33,720 nucleotides of DNA from Planctomycetota bacterium (GTDB lineage Bacteria; Planctomycetota; UBA1135; GCA-002686595), in contig VGYZ01000035.1 in the NCBI GenBank assembly GCA_016872795.1, forward strand, positions 1 to 33,720. Reading direction: 5' to 3'. A program made the position numbers and the translations under genes. Below the pieces are notes generated by a model, which saw nothing but the letters and a program-made list of their open reading frames with translations, was not told the DNA's origin and did no database searches. Shown in pieces: positions 33,185 to 33,720 of the stretch; positions within the stretch are counted from its first letter, which is position 1, and each line of letters starts with the position of its first letter.

Positions 33185-33720
33185 CGTTCCGAGAGCGCGT
33201 CGCTCGACCGACCGGGCGCGCGCCGCCCGAGCCACGCCGCGAGACCGCCCCAAGCGCACGCGAAGGGCAGCGCGACCAGCGCGACCGTCCCCAGCGCCGC
33301 CGTGCCCTGCACCCACGCGCTCGCCACGTCCCCGCCGCGGAACGCGAAGGTGTCGAGAAAGCTCTTCGCCTTGTATGTCTCGCGCGGCTCCATGCCCGCG
33401 AACAGCGACTCGCGCGCCGGCCTCATCAGCGAGTGGCTCAACGCCTTCCACAGCACCAGCGCGACCGTCAGCAGCCCGAGCGCGCCGAACCCCAGCGCCG
33501 CGTGCACGCCGAGCAGGGAGAGCGCGAGCACGCCGAACGCCGGCAGCACGAGCAGCGCGGCGCCCACGCCGAAACGGTGCATGACCCGCGAGGCGATGAA
33601 CAGCTGCACGAACAATGTCGTGCCCTGCACGGCGCTCTCGGTCCACGCGAAGTACTCCGACCGCGCAGCGCTGCCATCGAACTCCCGCGCCGCGAGGAAG
33701 TTCTGCTGTAGCGCGAGCAC
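33181..33720 (-). CDS. ATP/ADP-translocase-like (NTP/NDP exchange) MFS transporter, C-terminal part
   Basis: The frame is open to the right edge, so the window holds only the last roughly 179 residues. It shows four or so membrane segments (TTLFVQLFIASRVM, ALLVLPAFGVLALSLLG, ALGLLTVALVLWKAL, GTAALGTVALVALPFACAW) and the C-terminal pattern typical of nucleotide antiporters and their MFS relatives: LMRPARESLFAGMEPRETYKA followed by KSFLDTFAFRGGD. True ATP/ADP translocases belong to intracellular bacteria and plastids; free-living relatives with this ending are usually of unknown substrate, so nucleotide transport is not claimed. Its stop codon shares a CTAG with the esterase gene. Confidence 0.72.
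   Translation of the reverse strand: MLALQQNFLAAREFDGSAARSEYFAWTESAVQGTTLFVQLFIASRVMHRFGVGAALLVLPAFGVLALSLLGVHAALGFGALGLLTVALVLWKALSHSLMRPARESLFAGMEPRETYKAKSFLDTFAFRGGDVASAWVQGTAALGTVALVALPFACAWGGLAAWLGRRAPGRSSDALSER

Overview
This window is a gene-dense, very GC-rich bacterial chromosome segment. The mix of genes best fits a planctomycete-like bacterium: futalosine-pathway menaquinone genes (mqnA, mqnC, mqnE), a complete two-subunit DNA topoisomerase VI, a set of type IV pilin-like genes whose proteins carry calcium-loop motifs, and several large lipoproteins. That assignment is inference; there is no rRNA or other phylogenetic marker here to settle it, and no tRNA, rRNA, CRISPR array, insertion sequence or prophage was recognised.

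Layout. 1-3.2 kb: the end of an FAD-dependent amine-oxidase-like gene, then a lipoprotein with about 14 beta-propeller blades. 3.2-7.2 kb (minus strand): a tightly coupled pilus-type operon of PilV-like, PilW-like, PilX-like and HEAT-repeat genes. 7.5-8.8 kb: glycyl-tRNA synthetase. 9.0-11.4 kb: overlapping mqnC and mqnE, which with mqnA at 16.7 kb cover three steps of futalosine-route menaquinone synthesis. 11.4-15.1 kb: a structured non-coding stretch, a small HRDC-domain protein, an unknown membrane-anchored protein and an ATP-grasp ligase. 15.1-17.7 kb: an RluA pseudouridine synthase coupled to a SAM methyltransferase, then mqnA and a small zinc-ribbon protein. 17.8-23.7 kb: a TPR protein divergent from a topoisomerase VI B-A-membrane protein operon, followed by an HU-type nucleoid protein. 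23.9-25.9 kb: a degenerate hydrolase/NTF2-like protein and a decayed fructose-1,6-bisphosphatase gene. 26.1-33.2 kb: a likely peptide-utilisation block (M64 peptidase lipoprotein, DPP4-type S9 peptidase lipoprotein, POT peptide transporter, PepQ prolidase, small esterase). The window ends inside an ATP/ADP-translocase-like gene.

How the genes fit together. The secreted or lipid-anchored peptidases at 26-30 kb could produce di- and tripeptides that the POT transporter imports and the prolidase completes. Topoisomerase VI and HU sit side by side and both act on DNA topology.

Two sequence-level observations stand out. First, the tetramer ACGT is almost absent from the first 30.6 kb (six copies by hand count) and is replaced by ATGT/ACAT, as expected from long-term cytosine methylation and deamination or from restriction avoidance. 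It returns to ordinary frequency (ten copies) in the last 3.1 kb, suggesting a compositional boundary. Second, fbp has lost two internal segments, one base and its stop codon, while every neighbouring gene is intact.
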